Assembly (NCBI RefSeq): GCF_014281965.1
Contig: NZ_JACFTB010000002.1
Span: 186,001 to 250,000, forward strand
Direction: 5' to 3'
Source: Rhodococcus sp. BP22
GTDB taxonomy: Bacteria; Actinomycetota; Actinomycetes; Mycobacteriales; Mycobacteriaceae
DNA: 64,000 nucleotides
The position numbers and the translations under genes were made by a program. Each line of letters opens with the position of its first letter. Position 1 is the first letter of the stretch. The notes beneath the pieces were generated by a model. That model saw nothing but the letters and a program-made list of their open reading frames with translations, was not told the origin of the DNA and did no database searches. Below are positions 33,734-42,887 of this stretch, in pieces.

Positions 33734-34591
33734 CTACTTTTCCAGCCTACCGATCGCTTGTACGACGTCCCGTAGGACTTTCGCGTCCCCGCTGAAATTC
33801 CGCACCCTCTCATCGAGCCATACCTGTGCGGGCACTCCTCCGCCGAGCAGTTCACGAGCCAGCACCGGGTCCTCACCGATCGGCGTGTCGCTACCGGCGA
33901 TGACGACGTTCCCGTAACGGCGCCCCTTCAACATCGCCGGATCCGCGATGATCACCGTGTGCGGAAAGACCTGTCCGATAGTGGCAGCCTCGCGACGGGT
34001 TCTCGTCAGGTCACGGGTGTCGCCGCAGTTGACGACGTAGATGCCGCGCGGGGCGAGTACGCGTCGCACCTGCTCGGTGAATTCCAGAGTCAACAGAGGT
34101 TCCGGAGTGGCACTTCCAGCAAAAACGTCGCGGACGATCACATCTCGACTGTCCTCGGTCAGCGTCTCGGTCACCGCACGAGCCTCACCGACTCTGATAC
34201 GCAGCATCGGCGCGCGCGGGAGGTCGAACCATTCGCGTACCAACTCGGCCAGCTTGCCGTCCAGCTCTACGACGACCTGTCTTGCATCGGGATACTCCGC
34301 AGCGAAATAGCGTGCGAGAGTGCAGGCGCCACCACCGAGATGCAAAGTGCGCAGCTTGGAGCCCGAAAATGTATGGTAGCGAACAAGTCCCGCCATCCAA
34401 CGCATGTACTCGAAATCCAGCTGCGACGGGTCGTCCATATCGATGTGCGAACTCGGCACACCGTTGACATGCACCATCCAGCCGTCCGCGGTCAAAGTAT
34501 CGCGTACCAGTTCGCAAGTGCCGGTGTCGATGTCGTAGACCCCAGCCTTCGGCCCTGTCTGTTTTTCCGGCCGTGCCTTCTTATTGGCCAT
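33734..34591 (-). CDS. Spermidine-synthase-like SAM-dependent protein
   Basis: A 285-residue Rossmann-fold protein of the polyamine aminopropyltransferase family as found in actinobacteria. Segments are SHIDMDDPSQLDFEYMRWMAGLVRYHTF, TLHLGGGACTLARYFAAEYPDARQVVVELDGKLAELVREWF (the GGG loop and acidic VELD that binds the donor), and DVIVRDVFAGSATPEPLLTLEF. The substrate Asp of true spermidine synthases (a D-G-E motif) is not clear. It overlaps the TetR gene by 11 bp, so they are co-transcribed. It may act on, or sense, guanidino/amino compounds handled by the divergent cluster (inference). Confidence 0.78.
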   Translation of the reverse strand: MANKKARPEKQTGPKAGVYDIDTGTCELVRDTLTADGWMVHVNGVPSSHIDMDDPSQLDFEYMRWMAGLVRYHTFSGSKLRTLHLGGGACTLARYFAAEYPDARQVVVELDGKLAELVREWFDLPRAPMLRIRVGEARAVTETLTEDSRDVIVRDVFAGSATPEPLLTLEFTEQVRRVLAPRGIYVVNCGDTRDLTRTRREAATIGQVFPHTVIIADPAMLKGRRYGNVVIAGSDTPIGEDPVLARELLGGGVPAQVWLDERVRNFSGDAKVLRDVVQAIGRLEK

Positions 34592-35294
34592 GCCCTGCCT
34601 TCTTCTCGAAGATACTGCTTGCGGTCACGTCGGCCAAGACGCGCACCGCCCTGTCATGGATGCCGTTGATGTCACCGGAGAATCCGAGAACTCGGACCGC
34701 GGCGGTTGCAATGAGCGGAGCGTGATGCAGGCCCGCCGAGCCTCGACCGTTCTCTGTATCCGCCCGGCCGTTCACTACCGTCTCGACAAGTCGAAACGGT
34801 AGCTCTTCGATACCGGCGGACACGTCGGACTCGAGCTCTTGCACGACCCCACAAGCGATGGTGGCATACAGGTTCATCAGCGTGAAGCGGCTTTCCCTGA
34901 ACGAGCCGAACCGATCGGTCCGGAGCTCGGGCAGCAGATAGAGCGCACCGAGGTTCCAACGGGAACGACTGAGCTGATCGGCATCGAACCAGGCCATCGC
35001 GTACATCTTCACCACCGCCGACTCCTCGACACCCTGAATGCCCTGTCCGACGCCGAGTGGCTCGTCGACAGTCCCGCTGAGCAGCGAATCGAGGATGTCG
35101 TCCTTGTTCGAGAAGTGGTGATAGAGCGAGGCCTGCCGCAGTCCAACGGCATCGGCGATCATGCGTGTCGAGGTGTTGGTGTACCCACGGGTGGTGAAGA
35201 GTTCGGCGGACGCGTCGAGTATTTCTTCACGTGCGGTGTCACCCGGACGTTTCTTGGTGGCAAGCCTCGGCCTCCCGGCACCGGTAACGGACAT
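34581..35294 (-). CDS. TetR family regulator
   Basis: A 237-residue repressor. The N-terminal helix-turn-helix is complete: AREEILDASAELFTTRGYTNTSTRMIADAVGLRQASLYHHFSNKDDILDSLL (about 22-73). The ligand domain that follows is long and has no assigned effector. It is divergent from the permease that starts the nitrogen operon, with 199 bp between the starts, so it is the likely repressor of that operon. A 16-bp near-palindrome at 35354-35369 is a candidate operator. Confidence 0.9.
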   Translation of the reverse strand: MSVTGAGRPRLATKKRPGDTAREEILDASAELFTTRGYTNTSTRMIADAVGLRQASLYHHFSNKDDILDSLLSGTVDEPLGVGQGIQGVEESAVVKMYAMAWFDADQLSRSRWNLGALYLLPELRTDRFGSFRESRFTLMNLYATIACGVVQELESDVSAGIEELPFRLVETVVNGRADTENGRGSAGLHHAPLIATAAVRVLGFSGDINGIHDRAVRVLADVTASSIFEKKAGHGQ

Positions 35295-35353
35295 TGGTCC
35301 ATCCTGTCAGCAATCCGCGCCCGTGAGATTCCTGTCATCTGATCGAAATAGAC

Positions 35354-35369
35354 GAAACAAGCTCGTTTC
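35354..35369. promoter_or_regulatory. Candidate TetR operator
   Basis: GAAACAAGCTCGTTTC is a palindrome with one mismatched pair, placed mid-way in the 199-bp divergent region between the TetR gene and the permease. CTGTCAG and CTGACAG also occur inverted at the two ends of the region. Assignment to this TetR is inferred from position only. Confidence 0.4.
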
Positions 35370-35493
35370 ACGACGGTCACCAGCCGGGCACAACGGCGCG
35401 GAAAACTATCAACTGACAGAAACCGCACCGGCAATCCCGCACCTGTCGACGCAGACGGGCGGTCCTTCTCACCTCTTGTACGGAGACAAAGAC

Positions 35494-37044
35494 ATGAGCT
35501 CGACTACTCTGCCCTCGCCCGGGGAAAAGGCACCGTCGTTCGGCACCGACCACTTGGACCTCGCCGAACTCGGGTACGACCAGCAACTGCATCGCAGTCT
35601 CGGCAAGTACGCGTCGTTCGCCGCCGGTTTCTCGTTCGTATCGATCCTGACCACAATCTTCCAGCTCTTCGGTCTCGGCTTCAGTTTCGGCGGCCCGGCG
35701 TTCTTCTTCACCTGGCCGCTGGTGTTTCTGGGCCAGTTCATGGTGGCGCTGAACTTCGCCGAACTTGCTGCGCGATATCCCATTTCAGGAGCCATCTACC
35801 AATGGTCCAGGCGCATGGGCGGTGAGATCATCGGTTGGTTCGCCGGATGGTTCATGATCATCGCGCAGATCGTCACGGCCTCGGCCGCCGCAATTGCACT
35901 GCAGGTCGTCCTGCCCAGCATCTGGAGCGGATTCCAATTCGTCGGGGAAGACACCGCACTGACCTCGGCCGACGGCGCCGCCAACGCCGTTATTCTCGGC
36001 TCTATCCTCCTGGTGCTCACCACCACGATCAACTGCATCGGCGTCAATTGGATGTCGCGGATCAACAGCATCGGTGTCACCTGCGAGATCCTCGGCGTCA
36101 TCGCCCTCGTTCTCGTCTTCTTCACGCACGCCGAACGCGGACCTCAGGTCGTCTTCGACACCGGCGCACCCGGTGCCGATCCCGGATACATCTGGGCCTG
36201 GATCGTTTCCGGGCTCATGGCTGCATACGTCATGGTCGGCTTCGGCTCGGCCGGCGAACTTGCCGAAGAGACACACAATCCACGACGCGTGGCACCTCGC
36301 ACTATCCGGCTCGCACTCTCCGCATCCGCTCTCGGCGGTGGCCTGATGATCGTCGGCGCATTGATGGCCGCGCCTTCTCTCACCGACGGCAACCTTGCGA
36401 CGCAGGGACTTCCGTACGTCATCGACTCCATCCTCAGCTCCCCGTGGGGAAAGGTACTGCTGATCGACGTGGCTATCGCCGTCTTCATCTGCACCCTCGC
36501 GATCCAGACAGCGGCATCGCGGCTGATGTTCTCGATGGCTCGCGACGGCCGCCTACCGGCATCGACCATTCTGTCGAAAGTCAACTCCCGCACCGGTACC
36601 CCGATCGCACCGTCGGTCTTGATCGGATTCGCCTGTGTGGCAATCCTCGCCGTCAACGTAGGGAACTCGGCGATCTTCACCACCTTGTCGAGCGTCTGCA
36701 TCGTCCTGATCTACCTGGCCTACTTGATGGTGACCGTCCCACTGCTGATGCAACGCCTCAAGGGATGGCCGCACGGTGGTCAGCAGGCACAGCCCATCTC
36801 GGCAGAGGAGAAGCTCTTCACCCTCGGTAAGTTCGGCATCCCGGTGAATATCGCCGCGGTCCTCTACGGCGGGCTGATGGTGATCAACCTTTCCTGGCCG
36901 CGCGCCGAGATCTTCAACCCCACCGGCGAATTCCCGCTTCTGCAGTGGGCGGCGCCACTGACGGTGATCGCGGTAGTGCTGGTCGGAATCGCCTGCCTTC
37001 CGCGCGGCAAAACACACCCCAAGCCAGTCACGATCGGAGCCTGA
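35494..37044 (+). CDS. APC-family permease of the guanidine/urea-derivative operon
   Basis: A 516-residue 12-helix amino acid/polyamine/organocation permease. Helix 1 starts SFAAGFSFVSILTTIFQLFGLGFSFGGP, then the consensus NFAELAARYPISGAIYQWSRRMGG and FGSAGELAEETHNPRRVAPRTI. ATG 35494 has GGAG upstream; the frame extends to 35161 but that overlaps the divergent TetR gene. It is the first gene of a five-gene operon, the next starting 4 bp later, and in similar clusters this family member imports guanidine, urea or amino compounds. Confidence 0.88.
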   Translation: MSSTTLPSPGEKAPSFGTDHLDLAELGYDQQLHRSLGKYASFAAGFSFVSILTTIFQLFGLGFSFGGPAFFFTWPLVFLGQFMVALNFAELAARYPISGAIYQWSRRMGGEIIGWFAGWFMIIAQIVTASAAAIALQVVLPSIWSGFQFVGEDTALTSADGAANAVILGSILLVLTTTINCIGVNWMSRINSIGVTCEILGVIALVLVFFTHAERGPQVVFDTGAPGADPGYIWAWIVSGLMAAYVMVGFGSAGELAEETHNPRRVAPRTIRLALSASALGGGLMIVGALMAAPSLTDGNLATQGLPYVIDSILSSPWGKVLLIDVAIAVFICTLAIQTAASRLMFSMARDGRLPASTILSKVNSRTGTPIAPSVLIGFACVAILAVNVGNSAIFTTLSSVCIVLIYLAYLMVTVPLLMQRLKGWPHGGQQAQPISAEEKLFTLGKFGIPVNIAAVLYGGLMVINLSWPRAEIFNPTGEFPLLQWAAPLTVIAVVLVGIACLPRGKTHPKPVTIGA

Positions 37045-37048
37045 AGAC

Positions 37049-37846
37049 ATGAGCACCGCAACCACTCTCGCCGCCAAGGAACATGCTCGGAGTCAGGCAG
37101 AGAAAGTCTCCGCCCCGACTGCCCCGGACGGCGTCACCGAACTCACCTGGTCCGAATCGGTACCCGGCGGCCGCTACACCACCAGAGTTCTCGCTCGCGG
37201 TACCCGAGTACGGCTGCGCGACGTAGACGGTGCCGCCTGCGCCAACCTGCTGCTGTACCGCGCGGACGCCCCGTGGGAGCGACTCAATGCCGCGGACACC
37301 GTCAAAGTTCCGTGGAACGCATACCTCGGAATCGGGCACCCACTGCTCTCGGATCAGGGACGAGTGCTCGCCACGATCATCGCCGACAGTTCGTCCCGGC
37401 ACGACGCACTCTGCGGTACAACGTCTCTGGCCACCAATCGCAGCAAGTATGGAGACGGATCGTTGCACGGGGCATCACCTGCCGGTCGTGAACTGTTCAC
37501 GGTGGCAGCTGCCAAGAACGGCCTTCAACCACGCGACCTGCCACCATCGATCTCGTTCTTCCACGGTGTACGCGTCGAAGCCGACGGACACCTGCACTCG
37601 ACCGGCAATGCGGGATGCGGCACCGAAGTGGACCTACTGATTCACCTGCCGGTAGTCGTGTTGCTGGCAAACACCGCGCACCCACTCGATCCATCGCCGA
37701 GTTTCGCCACGACGGCGCTCGAGGTTCTGGCCTGGCAGGCACCGGGAGAACTCGACGACCTACCCAACACCGACCCCGAGTATCTGCGGGCCGTTCGCAA
37801 CACCGAAGACACTTGGTCCGCGGCACACCCGAAAGGCGAACGATGA
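37049..37846 (+). CDS. DUF1989 protein, putative carboxyguanidine deiminase subunit (first)
   Basis: A 265-residue DUF1989 protein, formerly annotated urea-carboxylase-associated protein. Characteristic segments are GTRVRLRDVDGAACANLLLYRADAPWERLNAADTVKVPWNAYLGIGHPLLSDQGRVLATIIAD, SSRHDALCGTTS and SISFFHGVRVEADG. Paired DUF1989 proteins were shown biochemically to form carboxyguanidine deiminase (CgdA/CgdB) in guanidine-using bacteria (established for other species). Assignment here rests on family and cluster. Its last codons overlap the next start (ATGA). Confidence 0.85.
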   Translation: MSTATTLAAKEHARSQAEKVSAPTAPDGVTELTWSESVPGGRYTTRVLARGTRVRLRDVDGAACANLLLYRADAPWERLNAADTVKVPWNAYLGIGHPLLSDQGRVLATIIADSSSRHDALCGTTSLATNRSKYGDGSLHGASPAGRELFTVAAAKNGLQPRDLPPSISFFHGVRVEADGHLHSTGNAGCGTEVDLLIHLPVVVLLANTAHPLDPSPSFATTALEVLAWQAPGELDDLPNTDPEYLRAVRNTEDTWSAAHPKGER

Positions 37847-38469
37847 CAATCACTCTCGAATCAGGCACGGTAGTGCTGGATCAGACCGCCGACGCTTTCG
37901 GCCCATGGTCTGCCGTCGTGAAGGCCGGAGATCTGCTGACCATCGTCGATCTGCACGGCAACCAGGCCGTCGACACACTGGTCTACGCAGCGCACGATCA
38001 CACCATCCGCTATAGCGCGGCCGCAACTGTGGTCGCGCAGGAGAATCTGTTTCTGAGCACCGGCAGCGTGCTGCGCAGCGATGATTCGACAGCGTTGATG
38101 ACGATCGTCGCCGACGAAGTAGGCAATCACGACACGGTAGGCGGCGCCTGCTCACAGGAATCGAACACGCTACGGTACGGGCATCACACGCAGCATCAAC
38201 ACGCATGCGTCGAGAACTTCCTGGCCGAAGGTTCCAAATGGGGCCTCGGCAAGCGAGATCTGGTGTCCAACATCAACTTCTTCATGAATGTGCCCGTCGA
38301 CGCCGACGGAACACTCGGAATCGTCGACGGGCTGTCAGCACCGGGTAAGTCGCTGACGTTGCGAGCCGAGATCGATACCCTGGTACTCGTCTCGAACTGC
38401 CCGCAAATCAACAACCCGTGCAACGGATTCGACCCCACCGCTGTCCGCATGATCGTGACACGACCATGA
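37843..38469 (+). CDS. DUF1989 protein, putative carboxyguanidine deiminase subunit (second)
   Basis: A 208-residue DUF1989 paralogue: [100 protein letters not shown] and [14 protein letters not shown]. The Cys, His and Asn set is typical of the partner subunit. The start ATG overlaps the first gene by 4 bp and its stop overlaps the carboxyltransferase start (ATGA), consistent with a heteromeric enzyme made in step. It would convert carboxyguanidine to allophanate with release of ammonia. Confidence 0.87.
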   Translation: MTITLESGTVVLDQTADAFGPWSAVVKAGDLLTIVDLHGNQAVDTLVYAAHDHTIRYSAAATVVAQENLFLSTGSVLRSDDSTALMTIVADEVGNHDTVGGACSQESNTLRYGHHTQHQHACVENFLAEGSKWGLGKRDLVSNINFFMNVPVDADGTLGIVDGLSAPGKSLTLRAEIDTLVLVSNCPQINNPCNGFDPTAVRMIVTRP

Positions 38470-40493
38470 TGCCGACCGGCACCACGCGAGCAAAGATGAC
38501 GGTACTTCGGCCAGGGATGCTGACCACGGTTCAGGACTGGCCCGGACGCATCGGATACTGGAAGGTCGGGGTGCCGCCGTCCGGGCCGATGGACGACCTC
38601 TCGTTCCGCCTCGGCAACGTCGCTCTCGGCAACCCTGAGGGCGCACCGGGACTCGAATCTGCCATGGCTGGACCAGCGCTGAGCTTCGACGCAGATACCT
38701 GGGTGTGCGTCACCGGCGCCGACGCTCGGGTCCGCGTCGACGGTGTCGACGTCGCGCAGTGGCGTCCGGTATTGGTGCCGGCCAATACGACGCTCGATGT
38801 GGGAACGACAACCGGGGCAGGCTTGCGCATGTACGTACTCATCCAAGGCGCCATCGACGTCGAGCCTTACCTGGGCAGTGCATCGACGTTCACGCTCGGC
38901 AAATTCGGTGGACACCGAGGTGGAACTCTCTGCGAGGGAGACATTCTGGAGATCTCGACGCCGAACGACGCCGCCGAACGCATTACTTGCATTCCTTCCG
39001 AACACCGACCGGCACTGACGACGAGGTGGAGCATCGCCGTCACCGAGGGACCGCACGGGGCACCGGAGTTCTTCACGCGCGCAGACATGGACACGTTGTT
39101 CGCCACCGACTACGAGGTGCACTTCAACTCCGATCGCACCGGCGTCCGACTCATCGGGCCGAAACCGGAGTGGGCGCGCACGGACGGTGGCGAGGCAGGG
39201 CTTCATCCGTCGAACATCCATGACAACGCCTATTCGGTCGGCGCACTCGACTTCACCGGCGACACACCGATTCTGCTCGGCCCGGACGGCCCCAGCCTCG
39301 GCGGCTTCGTCTGCCCGGTCACCGTCGTCGCCGCCGAAAGATGGAAGCTCGGGCAGCTCAAAGCTGGAGACAAGATCCGGTTCGTACCCGTGCGGGCAGC
39401 TCACGCGGCTCCGCTCGGCGCACTCGGTGTTGCACGTCGCGCAGCACTGCCGTTCGTCTTCTCGAGCGGTGGCGACGGCGACGACGGCGTCCTTGCCCGG
39501 CGTGAGGCAGAGACCTGCGTGACCTACCGCCGATCGGGAGACGACAACGTGCTGGTGGAGTACGGAGACATGAAGCTGGACCTCGCGCTCCGTGCCCGCG
39601 CACACGCACTGCATCAGCGCATCGAGGCGATCTCACCGAAGGGGTTGCTGGACCTGACGCCGGGCATCCGCTCGTTGCAGGTCAAAGTGGATCCTGACGT
39701 TCTTTCGATCGACACAGTGATGGGTCTACTGGCCGAGGTGGAAGACGATCTACCTGCCGCTTCGGAGCTCGTGGTCCCGAGCCGTACCGTTCGGATGCCG
39801 TTGTCCTGGGACGACCCGTCGACCCGCGAAGCAATTGCGCGCTACATGCACGGAGTGCGGGCGGATGCACCGTGGTGCCCGTGGAACATCGAGTTCATCC
39901 GACGAATGAACGGACTCGAGTCCGTCGCAGACGTTTTCGATACCGTCTTCGCGGCCGACTACATGGTTCTCGGGCTCGGCGACGTCTACCTGGGAGCACC
40001 CGTTGCGACTCCGCTCGATCCGCGGCATCGACTGGTCACCACCAAGTACAACCCTGCGCGGACCTGGACACCGGAGAACGCCGTCGGGATCGGTGGGGCA
40101 TATCTGTGCATCTACGGCATGGAAGGGCCCGGCGGATACCAGTTCGTCGGCCGGACGACGCAGGTGTGGAATCACCGATATCCAGAGCAATCCGGGCCGT
40201 TCGAGAGCGAGTCTCCCTGGCTGCTTCGGTTCTTCGACCGAATCTCCTGGTACCCAGTCGAACCTGAGGAGCTGATGGACCTTCGCGCCGACACCGCAGC
40301 CGGACGCGGTGGAGGTGTCGAGATCGTCGACGGCGAGTTCTCACTCGCCGAACACGAGCAATTCCTCGCGTCGAACAGTTCCTCGATCGAGAAGTTCAGG
40401 GCCTCGCAGGCAGTGGCCTTCGACGCCGAACGCACGGCATGGTCCGCGGCAGGCGAGTTCACGACAAGGGGCGATTCCGATGCAGCAGCATGA
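38466..40493 (+). CDS. Carboxyltransferase part of urea/guanidine carboxylase; no BC or BCCP domain
   Basis: A 675-residue protein with the two Kip-like halves of the carboxyltransferase: KipA-like (AHS2: [35 protein letters not shown]) first, then KipI-like (AHS1: [52 protein letters not shown]). The matching part of full urea carboxylase (about 1200 residues) sits between a biotin carboxylase and a biotin-carrier domain. Here the start lies at the AHS2 border by an ATGA coupling and the end stops just before the position of the carrier domain, with no EAMKM site. So the two missing domains must come from another gene, or the enzyme is inactive. Confidence 0.88.
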   Translation: MMPTGTTRAKMTVLRPGMLTTVQDWPGRIGYWKVGVPPSGPMDDLSFRLGNVALGNPEGAPGLESAMAGPALSFDADTWVCVTGADARVRVDGVDVAQWRPVLVPANTTLDVGTTTGAGLRMYVLIQGAIDVEPYLGSASTFTLGKFGGHRGGTLCEGDILEISTPNDAAERITCIPSEHRPALTTRWSIAVTEGPHGAPEFFTRADMDTLFATDYEVHFNSDRTGVRLIGPKPEWARTDGGEAGLHPSNIHDNAYSVGALDFTGDTPILLGPDGPSLGGFVCPVTVVAAERWKLGQLKAGDKIRFVPVRAAHAAPLGALGVARRAALPFVFSSGGDGDDGVLARREAETCVTYRRSGDDNVLVEYGDMKLDLALRARAHALHQRIEAISPKGLLDLTPGIRSLQVKVDPDVLSIDTVMGLLAEVEDDLPAASELVVPSRTVRMPLSWDDPSTREAIARYMHGVRADAPWCPWNIEFIRRMNGLESVADVFDTVFAADYMVLGLGDVYLGAPVATPLDPRHRLVTTKYNPARTWTPENAVGIGGAYLCIYGMEGPGGYQFVGRTTQVWNHRYPEQSGPFESESPWLLRFFDRISWYPVEPEELMDLRADTAAGRGGGVEIVDGEFSLAEHEQFLASNSSSIEKFRASQAVAFDAERTAWSAAGEFTTRGDSDAAA

Positions 40494-42195
40494 CATCTCG
40501 GAGCGAGTACGGCAGGCGTACAAGCGCATTGCCGAGGTCGACCGACCCGAGATCTGGATCACCCTACGCGAGGAGGACGACGTACTGGCCGATGCAGCAA
40601 CAGTCGACGTTGCCCTTCCGTTGGCCGGGTTACTGGTTGCCGTCAAGGACAACGTAGATGTGGCAGGTCTGCCCACCACCGCAGCATGCCCGGAGTTCGC
40701 CTACATCCCCGCTCGCACCGCGACAGCCGTAGCGCGGCTGGTGGAGCAGGGCGCAGTGATCCTCGGCAAGACCAATCTGGATCAGTTCGCCACCGGTCTC
40801 GTCGGGACGAGAAGCCCTTACGGCGCGGTCCGGTGCGCCTGGGACCCGGAGCGGGTGTCCGGTGGATCCAGTTCAGGGTCGGCAGTCGCCGTCGCTCTCG
40901 GAATCGCAGACATCGGCATCGGTACCGACACAGCAGGTTCCGGCCGGGTTCCGGCTGCATTCCACGGCCTCGTCGGCGTCAAGACAAGCCCGGGAATCGT
41001 CCCGACGACAGGCGTCGTCCCAGCATGTATCGACTTCGACTGCGTGACAGTACTTGCTGCCGACCTCGAGACCGCTACTCTGGCCACGCAGTTGATGGCA
41101 GGCTATGACGACGCCGACCCCCGTAGCCGGCGTTGGCCCGCGGACGTTCGCCTGTCTGCGAGCGCAGTTCCTCGAATTGCCGTTCCGCGAGCAGCGGATC
41201 TCGAGCAACTTTGCCCAGAGTACCGAGAGGCATTCGATCGCCAGGTGGCTAGCTTGAAAGCGAAGGGTTTCACTCACTCCGAGATCGACATTTCACCATT
41301 GCTCGACGCGGCCACATTGCTGTACGACGGTGCCATCGTCGCGCAACGCTTCTCGGCCATCGGAGCTTTCGTCGAAAGTAACCGGGCCAGTTGCTATCCG
41401 ACTGTTGGACAGATCATCCTGAACGCCGCCGAGCCGTCGGCGCACCGATACGTCGACGATATCTCGGTTCTCCAACACACCAAGCGGCTCGCGGTAGCGT
41501 TGCTCGACGGGTTCGACGGACTGCTGCTGCCGACTACCACCGAGCATCCGACAATTGTGGCAGTTCAAGCTGATCCAGTGTCCATCAACCGTCGAATGGG
41601 TACCTTCACCAACTTCTGCAACCTGCTGAACATGGCCGCTGTCGCTGTCCCCGGCAACCCCACGAGTAGTGGAGACCCATTCGGGGTCATGTTCGTCGTA
41701 CCCGAGTTTCGAGACCAGATCGCCATCGACCTTGCTGCGCGACTCATCGGAACACCTTCACCTTCGCTCGTCACCGACGGCCATGACGTACTCGTTGTCG
41801 GTGCGCATCTCGAAGGCTTTCCGGTTCACCATCAACTGACCGATCGCGGCGCGCGGTACCTCGGCGAGGTCCACACGTCCGACGCCTACCGCATGGTCGA
41901 CCTGGGAACGACGCCCGCGAAACCGGGCTTGGTACGGCACCACCGGGGGGAGGGTTCGGCAATTGCCGGCGAGCTCTACCGAATGTCCGCCGCCGGACTC
42001 GGAACATTCCTGGCCGCCCTGCCCGCACCGATGGGTCTGACGTCGGTGGAGCTGTCCGACGGTCGCTGGGTCACTGGCTTCTGCTGCTCGCACGAAGCGG
42101 GCGAAGCAGGCATCGACATCACCGAGTTCGGTGGTTGGCGGGCGTACATGGCTTCGGTGAGCGGTGGTTCTGCGGACCGCGCACCCTTTTTGTAA
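40480..42195 (+). CDS. atzF: Allophanate hydrolase (AtzF type)
   Basis: A 571-residue amidase-signature enzyme that splits allophanate to two ammonia and two CO2. The Ser-cisSer-Lys triad is Lys56 ([11 protein letters not shown]), Ser130-132 (SGGSSSGS) and Ser154 ([14 protein letters not shown]). The C-terminal part (about 460-571: [29 protein letters not shown]) is the domain specific to allophanate hydrolases. It overlaps the carboxyltransferase gene by 14 bp. The last codons and stop lie inside the 70-bp repeat element. It completes the pathway of the cluster. Confidence 0.92.
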   Translation: MQQHDISERVRQAYKRIAEVDRPEIWITLREEDDVLADAATVDVALPLAGLLVAVKDNVDVAGLPTTAACPEFAYIPARTATAVARLVEQGAVILGKTNLDQFATGLVGTRSPYGAVRCAWDPERVSGGSSSGSAVAVALGIADIGIGTDTAGSGRVPAAFHGLVGVKTSPGIVPTTGVVPACIDFDCVTVLAADLETATLATQLMAGYDDADPRSRRWPADVRLSASAVPRIAVPRAADLEQLCPEYREAFDRQVASLKAKGFTHSEIDISPLLDAATLLYDGAIVAQRFSAIGAFVESNRASCYPTVGQIILNAAEPSAHRYVDDISVLQHTKRLAVALLDGFDGLLLPTTTEHPTIVAVQADPVSINRRMGTFTNFCNLLNMAAVAVPGNPTSSGDPFGVMFVVPEFRDQIAIDLAARLIGTPSPSLVTDGHDVLVVGAHLEGFPVHHQLTDRGARYLGEVHTSDAYRMVDLGTTPAKPGLVRHHRGEGSAIAGELYRMSAAGLGTFLAALPAPMGLTSVELSDGRWVTGFCCSHEAGEAGIDITEFGGWRAYMASVSGGSADRAPFL

Positions 42196-42250
42196 ACCGA
42201 ACGGCCGTGCTCGGACGCGAATGTAGCGTGCAGCTTTGGAAAAAGGGTGC
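42181..42250 (+). repeat. 70-bp inverted-repeat element, copy A
   Basis: Ends are perfect 12-bp inverted repeats, CGCACCCTTTTT (42180-42191) and AAAAAGGGTGCG (42240-42251). The first 19 bp equal the copy at 14157-14226 read on the minus strand, the length is the same 70 bp, and the flank beyond the right end also shares GCTCTC. It overlaps the stop codon of allophanate hydrolase and fills the space before the convergent MarR gene. Confidence 0.75.
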
Positions 42251-42256
42251 GAGCTC

Positions 42257-42763
42257 TCAGCGTGGGCGCCCGGGGTCCGCCGAAGGTTGCCAGCCCTCCT
42301 CGGACCGTATCGCCGTCATGATGCGCCGACTGATTCCGCCGAGCTGACGCGCCTGGACCTGCGTCAACGGGTCGAAGACGAGCCGGTTGACGACGTCCAC
42401 GTGCCCGGGGGCTGCCTGGTCGACCTTCGCCGACCCCGACTCGGTCAGGGTGGCCAGGGTGTAGCGGCCGTCCGCAGCGTCGGGAGCGCGGCGTACCCAG
42501 TCTTTCGTCTCGAGGCGAGCCACTGCACGCGAGAGCCGCGACAGGGAGCTGTTGGAATAGCTTGCCAACGTGCTCATGCGGAGTGTGCGGTCGGCCGCTT
42601 CCGAGAGGGCGAAGAGGATGCCGTACTCGAAGTGGGTCAGGCCTGCGTCGCGTTGGAGCTGTGCGTCGAGAGCAGTGGGCAGCCACTCCAGCAGGGTGGC
42701 CAGGGCGGCCCACGTCTGGAGGTCCTCTTCGCTGAGTGCTGCTCGTTCGCTGGGGTCCGACAT
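42257..42763 (-). CDS. MarR family regulator
   Basis: A 168-residue winged-helix regulator: LTHFEYGILFALSEAADRTLRMSTLASYSNSSLSRLSRAVARLETKDWVRRAPDAADGRYTLATLTESG covers the helix-turn-helix and wing (DGRYTLATLT). It is divergent from an SDR gene, and the 124-bp intergenic region has two copies of a palindromic site, so it likely controls itself and the SDR gene. The effector is unknown. Confidence 0.9.
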   Translation of the reverse strand: MSDPSERAALSEEDLQTWAALATLLEWLPTALDAQLQRDAGLTHFEYGILFALSEAADRTLRMSTLASYSNSSLSRLSRAVARLETKDWVRRAPDAADGRYTLATLTESGSAKVDQAAPGHVDVVNRLVFDPLTQVQARQLGGISRRIMTAIRSEEGWQPSADPGRPR

Positions 42764-42796
42764 GAAAGCAGACTACTCGACACCGCGTCCGATGAC

Positions 42797-42845
42797 TTGA
42801 CTGAGAAAGTCAATCGTCATAGTTTTACTTGACTGAGAAAGTCAT
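42797..42845. promoter_or_regulatory. Twin MarR operators
   Basis: TTGACTGAGAAAGTCAA at 42797-42813 and TTGACTGAGAAAGTCAT at 42829-42845, both TTGACT/AGTCAA inverted repeats, 32 bp apart (about three helical turns). The second ends 42 bp before the SDR start. Confidence 0.75.
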
Positions 42846-42887
42846 TCGATGCCCGATACGGCATCGATCGAGCGCACCAGGAGAGAC

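Noticed and set aside
35295-35493. Guanidine riboswitch before the permease
   Set aside because: The conserved guanidine-I (ykkC) core segments are not visible in the 199-bp region; regulation by the divergent TetR is the simpler reading.
38196-39614. 472-codon open frame on the minus strand
   Set aside because: Antisense to the DUF1989 and carboxyltransferase genes; composition is Arg/Cys/His-rich with no family motif. It is a GC-driven shadow frame.
42180-42251. Copy A of the 70-bp element as an ordinary terminator
   Set aside because: The arms are 48 nt apart, and the second copy lies between divergent genes where no terminator is needed.
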